A stretch of DNA of 64,000 nucleotides from Sipunculus nudus (lineage: Eukaryota; Annelida; Sipuncula; Golfingiida; Sipunculidae): contig CM049312.1 of assembly GCA_026874595.1 (NCBI GenBank), positions 23,927,956 through 23,991,955 on the forward strand. The letters are read 5' to 3'. The translations under genes were made by a program, and so were the position numbers. Each line of letters starts with the position of its first letter. The first letter of the stretch is position 1. This document shows positions 46,487 through 59,410 of this stretch, piece after piece. The notes beneath the pieces are model-generated. The model was not told the DNA's origin. It did not search any database and worked only from the letters and a program-made list of their open reading frames with translations.

Positions 46487-49400
46487 AAATAAAAACAGGC
46501 TTTTTTGGACATAACCATAAAAGAAAAATACTGATAAGTTGGTGTTAAAATAACCAGCCCGTAGTGCCAAGAGCAATCTCTACAATATTTTGGGGGACAT
46601 ATTAATGGTAAACGTCCTTCTTTCCGTCCGTCTGTCGTGCCGTCGATTCGTCTTTCTCTCAAGTTCGAAACAAAATTGTGAACGCAATAACACGAAACGA
46701 ATTTGAGGTACAGTCACCAAACTTGCAGCATTGGTGCATCTTATCAAGGACTTAGTCAAGTTCGAACATGAATTACCTTGACGCATTTTTCAAGATCACA
46801 GTAACGATAATACTAAAATGATGTTAAAACACTAATTCAACAAGAGCACCGCAAACGTGCATTATACGCCCGTCGTGTATCAGATAAATTCTGACCTCAT
46901 TCAATATGCCTGATTTTGCACAAAATCAAACTTAGGCGAGTTATTTTATTAATTAACATTTCCGATGAGTTTTGCAAAATTCCTTCATATTCTTCCTAAA
47001 TAATCAAGGTCACAGAGGTAATCTTGTTTGGTGACATTGACCCATCTCAAATTTTATACATCTATCCATCAATTCCCACAACACACGGGGGATATACAAG
47101 ATCTGTTCAACAGATCAACCTTTCCCTTGATACATAATGATAAGCGGAATAATGTTACATGTTTTGTTGGCATGGCCATCCGCAATTTTAAATTGTAAAG
47201 AGAATAAAAACAACAAAGATAAGGTTATTTTGCTGATAGATATATTTCGATGCACCTTCATATTTGTCCAGTCCTTTGACATGTTCTTCCCAATTCATAC
47301 GCAGTCATACTTGACTCAATGGATCCCTGATATATGTAGTCTTCCATTTGGGAATTGTATGTACTTTTTACATTCATTTTAGAAATATGTATCCACCTCT
47401 ATTCAAGCAATGTATATCTACAGAATTCTATTGCGGTTTTAGACATTTTAAGACGTAACTTGGGCGGTTGCACATGCAAGCGTCCCCTCATTTTATCAAT
47501 GTGTTAACCAGGTCCGGTAACAACCGCACCTGTGGGTCCTGAGTTGGTAACATCTATATTCCTAGGTCATATCACCGATTACCCCCCAAATGCGTACTCG
47601 TTTGCAAGTAGTACCCTTCTGGAGGGCTTTCCTATTAAAACTTCAGAGCGCTCACCCTTGGTCGGACCGATCGTTGAAAATCTATCGCTTCTCAACTTTG
47701 ATTATAATTCACCATCAACCGTGGTTGAGTCCTGTGCTCTACCCCTGACCACAGTAGCCGTATATTTAGATTTATTTAGACCTATCTAGATCCCCTTGAG
47801 TTAGTTATTCACTGTATACTGATGTCAATGTTTATGTTTATCTATATTTTCGATGTCGAGGCATGGGTGACTTAGACGAAACTTGTAATCCTTGTACAAT
47901 GGATTTGTCATCGCCGCGATCCGTTCTTACATCCAAGCTTACATGCCTTCGTTCCTTTTGATCTTGAATTTTTCTAACAGATAAAGGCTTTAGGGAATAG
48001 TCAGATAAAATGCATGGATGAATGGAGATCATTTACTGTTGTTTAACATTTACAAAGAAGTCTAGTTAACAATGAAATTACGCTGTCATAATTACCCCGC
48101 ACGCGAGAGCGAACGCGAAGGCGAACGGCAAAATGAGTGGCGAACTTTTCTCGTGGTGCGCTTCCAATACGATGCAGGATATATAGTCTTTTCGGCAAAA
48201 GTACATTACAGAAAGAACTTACCACAGTGATTATTCTCGAGTTAGAGGCGCGTTGGAAAAGGTATTTATCTGAAAATAAAGAACATACCCCAATTAAAGT
48301 TACTTTCCCGCTACGTCCCGCATTTCCATGCAGAGTCACACGTTCTTATCAGTTAAATGTCATTGTTATATAGAGGTAGAATCGTATACACAAAATATAG
48401 TGCCTTTCATTTAAAAACTTTACCAATCTCTCTCCATCAACATCAATGAAAATATTGTGTGTTTTCAGCATGTTCTCTCTCTCTCTCTCATTTTCATCAT
48501 AGCACATAATACTCTACACACATATCCAAATATATACAATTTTTGCATTAATATTATGCCTTTGTTGTGTGTATTTTGTGTTATATATTCAAGATTCTAT
48601 ATTATAAATTACATGGAATATTGCGGTCTGTTTAATGTTAACATTTGTTTGAATATTATTTAAGACTTTAATCATTTAGATCTATGTATTAATAAATATT
48701 TGATAAATTCAATAAGTGAAAATTAAAAAAAAAGTTCATATGACGGATCATTCTTTAATTTAAGTGATGAGCATGGACCAATTTCTGCCTATGGGATTGT
48801 GTTTTTATCCCGAGGATAACGTCACACATTTTGTTACTGAACGTCCGTTGAAACTCGCCAAAGATAGAAAACTGGGCACTCTGAATTCATAAACATAATC
48901 ATTCACGTCACATACAAAAGACTGTACCTGGTGCCAAGACAAGTATTCGGTACATCGGTCCATATATACACTGTTTTTTAGCTCAGCTGGCTGAAAGTCA
49001 GCTGAGCTACAGCGATCACTCTTCGTCCATCCGTCCGGCCGTCCGTCCGTTAACAGGGCACAAATCTTAACCGCTGGACATGGAATCTTCTAACTTTAAA
49101 TTCAGGGAGGTTCATGAAAAATCTCTTCGGAAACCTGAAATTAGGTCTCTGTTACCCATATTCTCCGAGCTATGGGTCTCGTAAGTACCCCCCAGAATAA
49201 TAAAAAAATTGATAAAAAAGCTCAAGTACCTGAATAACTAATGCATTGATCACCATGATTCTTTGCATGAATATTGATCATGGAGTGTTCCATGGGTTCC
49301 TGCAAACTGGTGGCCCATCTGTATTTTTTTTCCCAATTTTTACGATTTCTTTTTCTTTATTTTTCAAAGAAGCTGTCCTCTGTTAACAGGGCACAAATCG

Positions 49401-52400
49401 TACCCGCTGGACCTGGAATCCTATAACTTGACATCAAGGGAGGTCCCTGAAAAGTCTCTTTGGAAACCTGAAATTAGGTTTTTGTTACCCATATCCTCTG
49501 AGCTATGGGGCTCGTAAATACCTCTCAGAATAATTAAAATTTGATAGAAAAGCTTATTGATCATGGACTTTTTCGACTTTTTACTCATTTTTTTCTCTAT
49601 TTTTGAGACCTTGGAATGAAATGGATAGCTGTTAACAGGGCACAAATCGTAACTGTTCGATCTAGAATCTTCTACCTTCACACCCACGGAAGTCAATAAA
49701 AATCTCCTGGGGAAACCTGAAATTAGGTCTTTGTTACCCATATCCTCCGAGCTCTTGGGCCCGTATTTACCACCCACAATAATTAAAAATTTGATAAAAA
49801 AGCTTCAGTATCTGAATAACTAATGCCTTGATAGCCATGATTCTTTCGATATATATTGATCATGGAGGGTTCCATCAGTTAGTGTAGACTGGTGGCGCTT
49901 CCTGTATTTTTTCAAGTTTTTACGCATTTTTTCTATTTATGAGACCCTCAAATGAAGTGGTCATCTGTCCAAAAGACCACCGAAAATCATTTCTTAGGAC
50001 TGTTCACAAAATTCCTGATTTTTTTTCCACTCTGGCAGTCATTTTGCTCATTGTTCAACATTCCTTGAATTCAGCTGAGCGTCATGGCCGATGGGCCACT
50101 AGTTTCTATTAGTGTTAGAATTTTGCAAGTGAGCCACATAACAAGAATTCAACAATTTTTTAATCTATAGATCCACCACATTACTGTTAGGTAAGGTGGG
50201 GTGTAAAGTCTAACTTCTTCTAGCAAGGCACGAGGAGAACGTGGGAGATTAAGTAAACTCAGATATAGGACAAACTATACCATTAGATAATCATATCACT
50301 GATCGCTAAGTTTATTCATTTTACATTGGAATCTCATATGATGTCAGTGTTCATACCTACCTTTATGTGATTGTAAATATTAAGTGAACGTACTTAATAA
50401 CCTCCTATGTAAAGTTTGAATTGCTTAAAAAACTAAATGTACATGATTGACACCTTTCTTAAGACTAGCTTTGTGCAGGTCTTTCGGGTGCTTTGCCCCC
50501 TCCCTCAGGTGTGAATTGAGCTGTTCCCAGTGTAGCCCTGTTGACAAGGATTTCTTGTAATTGATTTTATTAATAATAGCATAATTTTGGTAACATTTGC
50601 AAGAACTCTTTTGAAAACTAGACACTCTTTCCATATTCGGTAGACTTAACCTTTTTGTTAGTCTTGAAAAAACGAGAACCTGTTTGGTATCTTAACACGG
50701 ATATGAGCACGGGTATGGGTGGAATCAAAAGATAAAGAAGTCCAGAAATATTATATATATATATATTATTTTTACATATATTATATTTTTACGGAACCTA
50801 ATTAAAACCGTTCCCATAGTCGTAACGAACATAAATTTTTTTACGGAGATAAAAAAAATAAGATTCTGTAACACTAGGCAGCGTGAAATATCTCGGGGAA
50901 TGAATAAAGAAGTCAGTGGGTTTTTTTAAACAAATAATTATAATTTATTCTTAAAACTATATCAACATTACAATACACTTAATCTATACAATTATACAGT
51001 ATAAAAACAGTATAACAGTAAATCAATACAATTACCCAGTATAATAAATAAAGTGTACAGTACCAGAGTGTCCGGATCCTAGGCTTTGATTCTGGATACC
51101 ACCACTGTCACAGCTCAACAAATCCTTTTAACCATATAATCTAGATGAACAGTTCACGTAAATCTTCTCAGAGTATAATAGTCCAATGTAATCTCGAAAT
51201 CAATCTGTTGTAATCCAAAAGTGAAGTTCTGGCAATAATCCCAAAAGCAAACTGAAGACATAATAAATTACAAAGTTCGAAGAATATCGATAAGTGCTGC
51301 AATTATCGGAAAGGTCCACAAAATGACTCATACTCTTTCTTGTTCGCTAGAATATTTCTCTATCCCTTCCTCGGCTCTAGACACAGCTATTTATAACTCT
51401 TTCATCCGAAAATTGCAGAAATGGTTAACTCCATAGAACAATACACACGTTACAGGAACAGACGTGAAACATCTAGAACAAAGAACGCTGTGTTTCTACA
51501 CAACAGATCCCACCCATGGGCCAGGCCCACTCGCACGTCTCCCATGGCAACGAACTATGCCTGTGCCACACGAATCAGAATGTCAACAGCGCACAATAAA
51601 ATAGACACCTGTAACAATATACAATAAAACTTCATAATTACGACTACTAATTTTTAAAATTCAAAATTTAAAACCAATAAAAAAATGCCCAAGGATGCCA
51701 GAGTGCTCTGATAATTAAAGTATTGGTCCTAGACTTCCATTTTCTGCAAAAACTCGTAATCATGCCATATGTAATACCTAAGGGTAGAATTAGGGTCTTT
51801 CCCCTTGACTAAAAGCGTTACAGGTAGAAAACTGCACCCGTTCTTTCTGTACATTGGGAACAGAAAAAGGATCTGTTTATCAGTTCGCATATACACTCGC
51901 ATATACAATGAAACAGAAAAAAAGCAAAGTTTTTTATACATTATTCTTTATAAAAAATAAACCATCCCTTATCATATATATAGATTATAGCATTATTCTT
52001 TACACAAAATATAAACCGCTAATCATAATATAAATTATAGCATTATTCTTTATAAAAAATACCATTGTTACCTTCATATATATGAACACTTTGAGAACCT
52101 AGGCTTTCTAAAATCAACAACACAACCGTTCTGTTGTAATTTTAACCCAGTAAACAAGGCTTCGTTCATTTCAGATGTGTTCAACTTCCGTCTTGGCGAC
52201 ATGAGTACAACATTCTTGAGGCCTGTTTCCGGGCAAAGGATAGCAGCCAGGAAGATGTTCTGCAAGCAAGAGAACAGTTAAATGACTATGGTAACTGGAT
52301 CGTTCGTGAAATGACGTCACTGGAAATTGGAATGAAGACGTATTGTCCAAAGCAATTTTCCTGTGCTGATGTTGGGAGCATGAAGAGGGTCCTGGCTGGT

Positions 52401-52907
52401 GTATCTTTCTTTGAAAGTGTCTACACTATGTTTGAATTTTTCTCATCCCCGGAGTTAGAACTTACCGCATTTTCAGCGCAGATTGAAGTTATGTTCACAG
52501 GACTCTCTCTGAAAGTTGAATACGAAAGAGGCGGCAAGAAGACGATTGGTGTCGGCTACAGTCCTGGTATATCTATATACAACTTGAATGTGTTCGTGTT
52601 TGCTGAATACTCGAGTAATGGAGGGTTCGTCGTCAAGGGCGAGCTCAGTCATTCTTTGTCATTTTTCATTGGTGACGTTAAAATGGGCTTGTCCGTTGGG
52701 CGTTCTAAAAACGGGCTTACCATCGGGGCTGAGGCTCGATTCAGGCCATTAATCGGAGGTCGCGTTGAGTTTGGTATTGGCGGCGATATTTCAGCAAAAG
52801 TAGAGTATCTATATTTAAGCTACAATTATGAAACACTGATGGATTTTAAGTATTCTACCAGGCCGTTAATTGAGTCTTACATGGCCGAGACAAAGCAGTA
52901 TAGTTAA
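44361..52907 (+). CDS. B1: putative membrane-anchored or secreted protein of an unrecognised family
   Basis: Two exons, 44361-44461 and 52175-52907, give 278 codons including TAA (277 residues). The join is phase 2 across a 7.7-kb intron with donor GTAAGT and acceptor TTTCAG. Residues 1-33 are a hydrophobic segment (VWVNVVAVLLSTAVLLTL), a signal peptide or anchor. Cysteines are only C35, C51, C91 and C97. Residues 98-130 look helical (MKRVLAGVSFFESVYTMFEFF). From about 135 the sequence is glycine-rich with alternating polarity, as in amphipathic beta strands (IGVGYSPGISIYNLNVFVF, GELSHSLSFFIGDVKMGL, PLIGGRVEFGIGGD). B2 and B3 are tandem paralogues. The exon 1 assignment rests on position, phase and the hydrophobic segment; exon 2 is firm. 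I do not recognise the family, and membrane insertion of the beta half is speculative. Confidence 0.7.
44462..48973. other. B1 intron, first part: repeats, no gene
   Basis: (CA)n at 44492-44512; a C-run at 45780; a CT then AT dinucleotide tract at 46352-46482; interspersed-repeat-like starts at 46605 (CCGTCCGTCTGTCGTG) and 46847 (AGAGCACCGCAAACG). The remaining sequence is AT-rich and the frames at 47137, 47532 and 48043 show no domain. Confidence 0.5.
46352..46482. repeat. CTGT/CT/AT compound microsatellite
   Basis: CTGT repeats, then CT with an internal C run, then AT. It creates long frames of SLSLSL and IYIYIY, or ERERER on the minus strand, that are not genes. Confidence 0.95.
48974..50103 (+). 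mobile_element. Non-autonomous Helentron-derived element (DINE/HINE type)
   Basis: The same left hairpin (AGCTCAGCTGGCTGAAAGTCAGCTGAGCTA), then CGTCCATCCGTCCGGCCGTC. About 335-bp units start near 49050, 49378 and 49630. The right end CTTGAATTCAGCTGAGCGTC plus GGCCGATGGGCCACTAG closes the copy. It lacks coding sequence, and both ends match the 20.2-31.86 kb Helentron, which could be its autonomous relative. It lies inside the B1 intron. Confidence 0.85.
50104..52174. other. B1 intron, second part: no gene seen
   Basis: AT-rich DNA with an AT run at about 50753. 50930-51640 is low-complexity and resembles a transposon remnant (TATAATTTATTC..., CACCTGTAACAATATACAATA), but no coding domain is visible. 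Confidence 0.45.
52175..52907 (+). CDS. B1 exon 2
   Basis: The acceptor is TTTCAG at 52174, entry at phase 2 with A completing the codon. The frame is open from 52176 to the TAA at 52905. Starting at the internal ATG 52311 would lose the aligned C35/C51 part, so the splice start is preferred. Confidence 0.85.
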
Positions 52908-55900
52908 ACTGGGCAGGGGATGCATACCGGCTAAATAATGACCTTTATTAGTTTTACAAAGCAACATAATACATGAATTCAGTACCCGTGGGTACAATGT
53001 ATATGCTTTCATGAATATAGAATAGAATTTGCATATATGTATATATGTGTGAACGTGAACACGTGAATAATATTCTATACGCATATGATTGTGTAGTTTT
53101 CACACATGGAGCATTTAAACTTAAAACCAAGACCAGATAAAGTGTTCTAATCTTCCAAAAAAAAAGAAGAAAATTAATTTGAAATAATACATTTATACTG
53201 TGTTCATCCGAGGTAAACTGCAAAAAGTGTGAATTAATTCTTGTATAAAACAAACGAACCGCCATCTGGTGTCTATATATATCATAAACGGTCAAAGCTG
53301 GCAGCGTGAAAATCAGTTGCTTCTTTAGAAGCGTAAGATTTCCGCTGCCTCGGGAGCTTATTACTGATCATGAACTATAAATTTTAAGTCTAAGTATGGG
53401 TTTTCTACTCTGCATGTGTTTTATCTGAGACCTTTTGTGCCGTTCCTTGCGGGACTGGACCAATTTATGCAGTGGTTAAGACTTTTTAAGTCCATCCATT
53501 GACAAAGCCAACTGGCTATGGCGCAGTGCTTAGAACAGGTAGTGCCACCTCGCGGCAAATAACTATTTTGGGTCTCTGACCGACTTACTTCAGAGATAAG
53601 AGCTGGCTTTGAGGTACGTACAGGGGGCCACATATTTCACGCATTTTAGTTAGAAAACTGAATACCAACGCCCTGGTAGGGCCAGTTCTCGGCATACATA
53701 CAAACAAGTGCAGAGAGGTGTATGTGGAATATCAGTTGCCTTACTGTTTATTTCGACGAGAAACTTCATGCTATGGTTGACACATTAACTGCTCTTCAAC
53801 TAGCCCCCCTTACAAAGTGTTTTGTTATCCTTGTAAATATTTTCTGCTATGCACTCCTCATTTTTGTTTATGCCATGGTAGAGATCAAATATGGTAGAAC
53901 TTAGAATTCATAAAGATTTCTACTGATTAGAGATTAAAATTCCCTATACTGGCAATTTTTGGAGTTCTAAAAGTTGACATAAAAACTATTTCTTTCGGTG
54001 GAGCTGTAAAATGATAGCAGACACCTGCATTATCAATGGATTAAATTAAGATTCTGCCATCCATTGTAAGATACATTATTTACATGGAAAAGGTAAAACT
54101 TACTTATTTTTTAACGGTAAATATTAACAAGAAAATTGTTCCATTAGCAAATTGCCTTTATTTGTTTTTTTTTTTTTTTTTTTTTGGCAGATAAAAATCA
54201 TATTCCACCACTGAAAGTTTACACGTCTACAAATTAACACATCAGTAAAGGTTTTGTCGGAATTATAATAACTTCAATTATACTCTCGCTGAAGAGTAAC
54301 GATTAAGCCGTGCAAACTTACAGACAAAATAAGAAACTTTAAACAAATTTAATAATTTCACTTTGGCAACAGCCCAAACTAAAAAGTACTCACAGAGCGC
54401 ATTGCGCGGCAAAAAAACTGTGCCCCAATCTAGGCCCGCCATAACATTTATTCAACCCATGTCAAACATTCCACGTGAAATCACGAAAGTTTTTGGTAAA
54501 AATTAGAAATACTGACATATATATTGATATAATCTTAAACAATTGCCGATTTTCAGTCCTCCCACAAATACTGAAACAAATTAATTCAGAACATTTGGAG
54601 ATTTTGTGTTGCAATAAAACAATAAAGATGTATAATGTGTCAATAGAATCTGATGACGATCAAAGAGTGGCCAAGCTGTGACATCACGTGAAGGTTAATG
54701 GGGTCGGGGAAGAGTGAGTGGGGGGGGGGGGGGGAGGGGGCGCTTATGATCCGCTCTCCCAAAGTCGCTCGTCATCACCTGAAAAAAAGGCTGCTTTTCA
54801 CAACCACGAGACGTTATTACATAAAGTCCACGTCACCATGACAATCGTTCTTATGAGACCACGTCATTAACTCATTATACCCCAACAACGTAAAGGGATG
54901 TATTAAGAAATACTCTTTGATTCTAATAAAGTTTCCTAGGAGGGTTTGCCAAAGGGCAAGAAAGAAATGATGACATTTCCGGGCGGCTCAATTATTTCTT
55001 CGAGACGTTGTATGGTAGGACAAACGAGAAAGCATGCAAAATTAGGGGCGAATTAGCAAGGATCTAGATCCAGATCCACAAACGACCGATCCGTCCCAAA
55101 ATTTTATTTTTCTTCTTTTGCTTATGGCCTTCCTCGTGGTCCATTGTTTAACAAATTGCATCGAAATTCATTCAGAAATTTCGAAGATATGGCTGGGACA
55201 CGCATACATTTACAAAAATGGTCGACCATGAACATGACACCCTGCCAGATTCGTTGACAGTGGTCATACTAATAAAAGAAAAAAAATGTTTATTAAGATA
55301 ACGATTAAAGTTCACTCGTTAATTTATCAGGATAATGACTACAGATTCTAGTTTATTATCAATTTAAAGATGTACTGGTGATATTTTTTTCATGTTTCAC
55401 CTTCCCTACAGACAACGGATTTAAAAAAAAAATATATGTGTCCACCCCCGCCCCCCTCCCCAGACCCCACCCCCACCAAACCCGAATGATAATTAAGTTG
55501 TGGGGCTTCTTAAAAAAAAACATCATAAAACACACGACTTGGCCGAACTTTTGAAACCATGGTTATAATGGAAAGATTTTTTTGAATGTAGAATAACCAA
55601 CATACCTGTAACCCTTAAAAATATTGTCCAACGGTAGTCACATCACTGGACTCAGTGCCCAGTGTTGACCAAACTGAAAAGCCCTCGCATTGAAAGCGGA
55701 GCCATGTGGTCTTTTGATTAAAAAACTTTACTTCCTCGAACATTTCTTTAGAGGCGTTACAATGGATATGGGGGATCAATTGGGATTAAAGTGGACCCGC
55801 GTGACCTCGTATTGCACGGAAATACCTTTTGAGCAGGACATGCGCTCTGGCCACAATATTTACAGGCCAGTGAAAATCCCTGAGGCGCATCCTTAAAAGC

Positions 55901-57030
55901 GTCACAGGCCTGGAGGACCTTGCAGCACAAAAGAAATAGGGGCACCTAATGGGGGAAATATTAAAATTATTAATTTTTCAGCTTAAAGGGCATAATCCCG
56001 CAAAATAAAACAAACTTGCCCTAGAAGAGCACACCAACGATACGTCTGCCGAATTTGGAGAGTCAAATCAGAACGGAAGCAGGTAAACCGTGGTCTAGAA
56101 AAAAACCAACTCCGTATTAATTATATAGATGTTATTTTGGTTACGATTTGTGCTCTACCAAAACTATATGATAAATGGAATTTCATTAAAAAAGGGACAT
56201 TCGGTGAAAAAATAATGCTTTATTTGAAAATTATCTGAAAGAAAAAAATTGAGATTTTTATAAACAAAATATTTTATATAGAGACGCCGTCATGCTGTCT
56301 GTTTACTAGAAACAAATATTTACCTGAATCAGATTTAGCCCGGTGATTTTGTATTCTCAAAATCTGAACAAACCTATATGTATTTTTTGGAAAATTCTGT
56401 ATAAATGATAAAAATGTGTTTCATAAGCATTTATATCTGGTACACTGGAAATCAATGTGGACCTCATCTTCAGTCTCATCATTCTCACAAAGTTTCAGGG
56501 TCACATAATAACTGGAATATTATATCATCTACCTACCCCAATATCATAGTCGTGGTCACATAGTCGTAATTTAACTAACAATCTTTACAGATGTATGGAA
56601 TATAATTTAAGTACCATTCTGGTTCAATGCATGAATTTTTTATCGCTCTATATACTGAGTTTGGATTTTTTTTTCTTTATTTCAATTAACATTTTGCTGT
56701 CCGCGAAAGAAAATAAACAAAAGGCGTTATATGAAATGATAGACACGAGTAAGAGTGAAACTTTTGTAAAATGAAAGGATAATGCCCCACGCATAAGTCA
56801 CATATTTCAGGGCTTCGTAAAAAAAATACTTCAGTAAATTTTATTTATTGATCTTAGGGTCGAATATGTTAAACTGTCTGAAATTTATTTTCAGGCTTGC
56901 ATAAAATGAAGATCTTCCTGCTTATGAGAAAGAATCGAAGTTATAAGTGAAATCTGATAAACTATGTAAGAATGATTCAGTGCAGGGCCAATTAAAGATA
57001 AAAAGTAATACTTGCCATCAAACTAGTTTC
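52908..57030. other. Intergenic B1-B2: no gene seen
   Basis: AT-rich, with a T run at 54165, a poly-G run near 54720 and a C-rich stretch at 55445. Short frames (for example 55690-55896) have no recognisable domain. No poly(A) signal of exact AATAAA type lies close behind B1. Confidence 0.45.
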
Positions 57031-57039
57031 CTTGTGCAC

Positions 57040-57150
57040 TACTAGATGTCGCTCTATTCAGACCAGACCATCAATGATCCGCCTGGGGAATGTTTCCACG
57101 AAACGAAACACCGATCAAAATTTGATGCCACGTGGCTTTATTTTGTTCTG
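57040..57150 (+). promoter_or_regulatory. Promoter block of B2, shared with B3
   Basis: CTAGATGTCGCTCT, TCAATGATCCGCC, TTTCCACGAAA and CACGTGGCTTTAT align in order with 60390-60515 upstream of B3. The TTCN3GAA site (57094) is 51 bases after the TAGATG site, the same spacing as in B3. It is 1.0 kb from the B2 ATG but 0.2 kb from the B3 ATG, so B2 may have gained an insertion or has a 5' UTR intron. Confidence 0.5.
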
Positions 57151-57359
57151 ACAACTTCGCATCTGTTGAGGAGGGTCTGGAATCTCACCCAGCCTCTCCC
57201 GCTTTTTATCTGCCACAATATAAAGTGAAACCTGATTAATAAGACTACCCGTCGGACTGGCCAAAAGTGGTCTCAATTTACGTTTTCTCATCAGATAGGT
57301 AAGTTCTAACCTATGTGAATGCTATCTCATGGGTGGTCTTAGTAGACAGGTGGTCTTCA

Positions 57360-57360
57360 G

Positions 57361-57408
<48 letters not shown>
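57360..57408. repeat. AT dinucleotide microsatellite
   Basis: About 24 AT units in the B2 upstream region, one of several long AT runs near this gene family. 57410-58051 has no other feature I can support. Confidence 0.95.
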
Positions 57409-57413
<5 letters not shown>

Positions 57414-58051
57414 GTATATTCTTGTATATAATTACCAGAGTCGGTAAATGAAACCATCATATTTCATAACCATTTGTATCCCCCTCCCACATAAATTTTA
57501 TGTAACCTCCTTATGTAACCTCCTTGGTCAAAGCTCCATGCAATGTGAAAAAAAATCTAAAACTTAACTCGCATAATAATGACATTTTTATTGTGGATGT
57601 TCTTCATCAGTAGTGCCACAATCGGCAATGGTCTTATTTTTATTTTTAAAAAAATAGACATTAGCTATAACTTGTCAGCTGCATCTTTTCTAAGAGAGCA
57701 ATATATGTTACCACGTGTACGCATGTCATCTAATGACATCCTCATATAAAATGCATTATTTTTATCTTATTTTTTACACCTTGTAAATCAAATGAGCCTC
57801 AGAATTTTGCTTTGTCGGTTCGTCAACAGAGGTCGCTGTAACAGCTTGGCGAGATATTTAGTCCGCCTGAATTTCCCTCTGGCTCAAGATAAGGCTTGTA
57901 AATGGTTTACTTTTTTATCAGGACATGTATTCTGAACCTTGTGATTTTTTTGTAATACCTGTGTAACTTGGGAACTTTACTCCGGATATACAGGGGTGTA
58001 CAGCGGATTTAGTACTGTATTTCACAAATTGTACGTACAGATCCGTCCAAA

Positions 58052-58185
58052 ATGTCACTGGTCGCCGCAATAACTGCTGCAGCTGTGTTAGCAGCAGGAG
58101 TGTTATACAAACACCAGGAAGTGTTAAACAAACACCAAGAATCAACGACTCCCACAGCTCCTTCACCCGAAGAATGGCATGACCT
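58052..58185 (+). CDS. B2 exon 1
   Basis: ATG in AAAATGT context, 44 codons plus CT; donor GTAAAT. It includes the hydrophobic segment and the linker. Confidence 0.8.
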
Positions 58186-58483
58186 GTAAATCTGTTTAAA
58201 AAATCATTTATACAATTGTAGCCGTGAAACAAAATGATATGGTATTGTAAGGTAAACGACTCCACCAACGAGCCCTATATCTTTTTTTTTGGAGTTTTTA
58301 ATTTGAGACGTCACGGGTGGTTCATTACCATCATGTTTTCTTTATTTACTGTGTTACAAAACCGGGATAAAATTTGTTATAATCTTGTATTGTAAGTCAT
58401 ATTAATACAGATATGTATAAATTTTATTTTGATTTTAAGAATGATCATTGTCAATGCTTCTAAATTTAATTAAATTGACATAT

Positions 58484-58525
<42 letters not shown>

Positions 58526-58536
58526 AATATATATAT

Positions 58537-58579
<43 letters not shown>

Positions 58580-59410
58580 AACAACAACAATAAAGTATTT
58601 ATTTTATTCTCATGCATGCAACTTAATTATCTTTTCTATGCAAAGATTTTAATGATATAAACATATTTATCGATACAACTAAATATAACTTCATGTATTT
58701 GCAGGTACGTCACTCTGAAATTCCCAGGAGAAAAGAGTTACCTGGAGACCCATTTCCGCACAAAGAACAAGGAACAGGCTGTCTCTGATACAAACAAAAT
58801 GATAAAAACCTATGGGGCGCGGGTAGTTCCACTATTGAGTTCTCTTGATGAACAGATGAAGGAGCACTGTTCTGGACTTTTGCCATGCAGGACCGTGAGG
58901 CACGTCCAAACTGTACTTGATCACGTGATGTTTTTCAGTGAGCTGTACAGGTTTAACCAAGTACTCAGATCACCCGACACGCAGCTTATTTCATTCATCT
59001 TAGTCTATGAAGATTTCCTAATGAAAGGGTTAGCGGTCGTAATTATATATGACACCGAGGTTGGAACTACGATAGGTGTAGGTTATAGAACCAGTACCAC
59101 CATACCTGACATAAATATAAACATAAAAGCACATTTCAGCCATGATGGGAGAAACAGAATTAAGTTCAACACAAGCTTGTCATTGGGTGTTTTTATTTTT
59201 GAGACTTATTCCGGTATTTCAGACAGTGGAGCTTATTGGGTTGCCCAAGGTAGAATCGGTTCCGTTATTGGGGGCCGGATTGAGGTAAAAAAATACGGGA
59301 GTCTATCGGGCAAAGTTGATGGATTTTTATTTGGTGAATACACAACTATCGCCGAGTACAGATACTCGCGAAGACTGGCAATAGAACACATTGGGAACAA
59401 AAAGATATGA
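58052..59410 (+). CDS. B2: paralogue of B1
   Basis: Exons 58052-58185 and 58705-59410 give 280 codons including TGA (279 residues), joined at phase 2 (donor GTAAAT, acceptor TTTGCAG). Exon 1: MSLVAAITAAAVLAAGVLY, a hydrophobic signal or anchor, then a polar KHQE linker (duplicated: KHQEVLN, KHQESTT) and PEEWHDL. The mature part keeps only C100 and C106 (HCSGLLPC). The two cysteines found early in exon 2 of B1 and B3 are replaced by Y46 and H62. Shared motifs: FFSELY, SPDTQL, TTIGVGY, TSLSLGVF and SVIGGRIEV. It ends within a hydrophilic tail (HIGNKKI). Its short 519-base intron contains a large AT run. Function unknown. Confidence 0.83.
58488..58577. repeat. AT microsatellite with CCA interruptions (B2 intron)
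   Basis: An AT/TA run broken three times by TATCCAA; near-palindromic as a whole, giving IYIYIY frames on both strands. Confidence 0.95.
58705..59410 (+). CDS. B2 exon 2
   Basis: Starts G/TAC after TTTGCAG; open to TGA at 59408. Contains the C-x5-C motif and the glycine-rich half. Confidence 0.85.

Noticed and set aside
46282-46662. Frames rich in SLSL, IYIY or ERER
   Set aside because: Pure translation of CT and AT microsatellites.
47532-47789. Frame at 47.5 kb as an alternative B1 first exon
   Set aside because: No hydrophobic start matching B2 or B3 and no phase 2 donor at a suitable place.
52311-52907. B1 as a single-exon gene from ATG 52311
   Set aside because: Upstream in-frame sequence to the acceptor at 52174 aligns with B2 and B3, so the real exon is longer.
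58435-58660. IYIYIY frames in the B2 intron
   Set aside because: AT microsatellite within an intron bounded by good splice sites.
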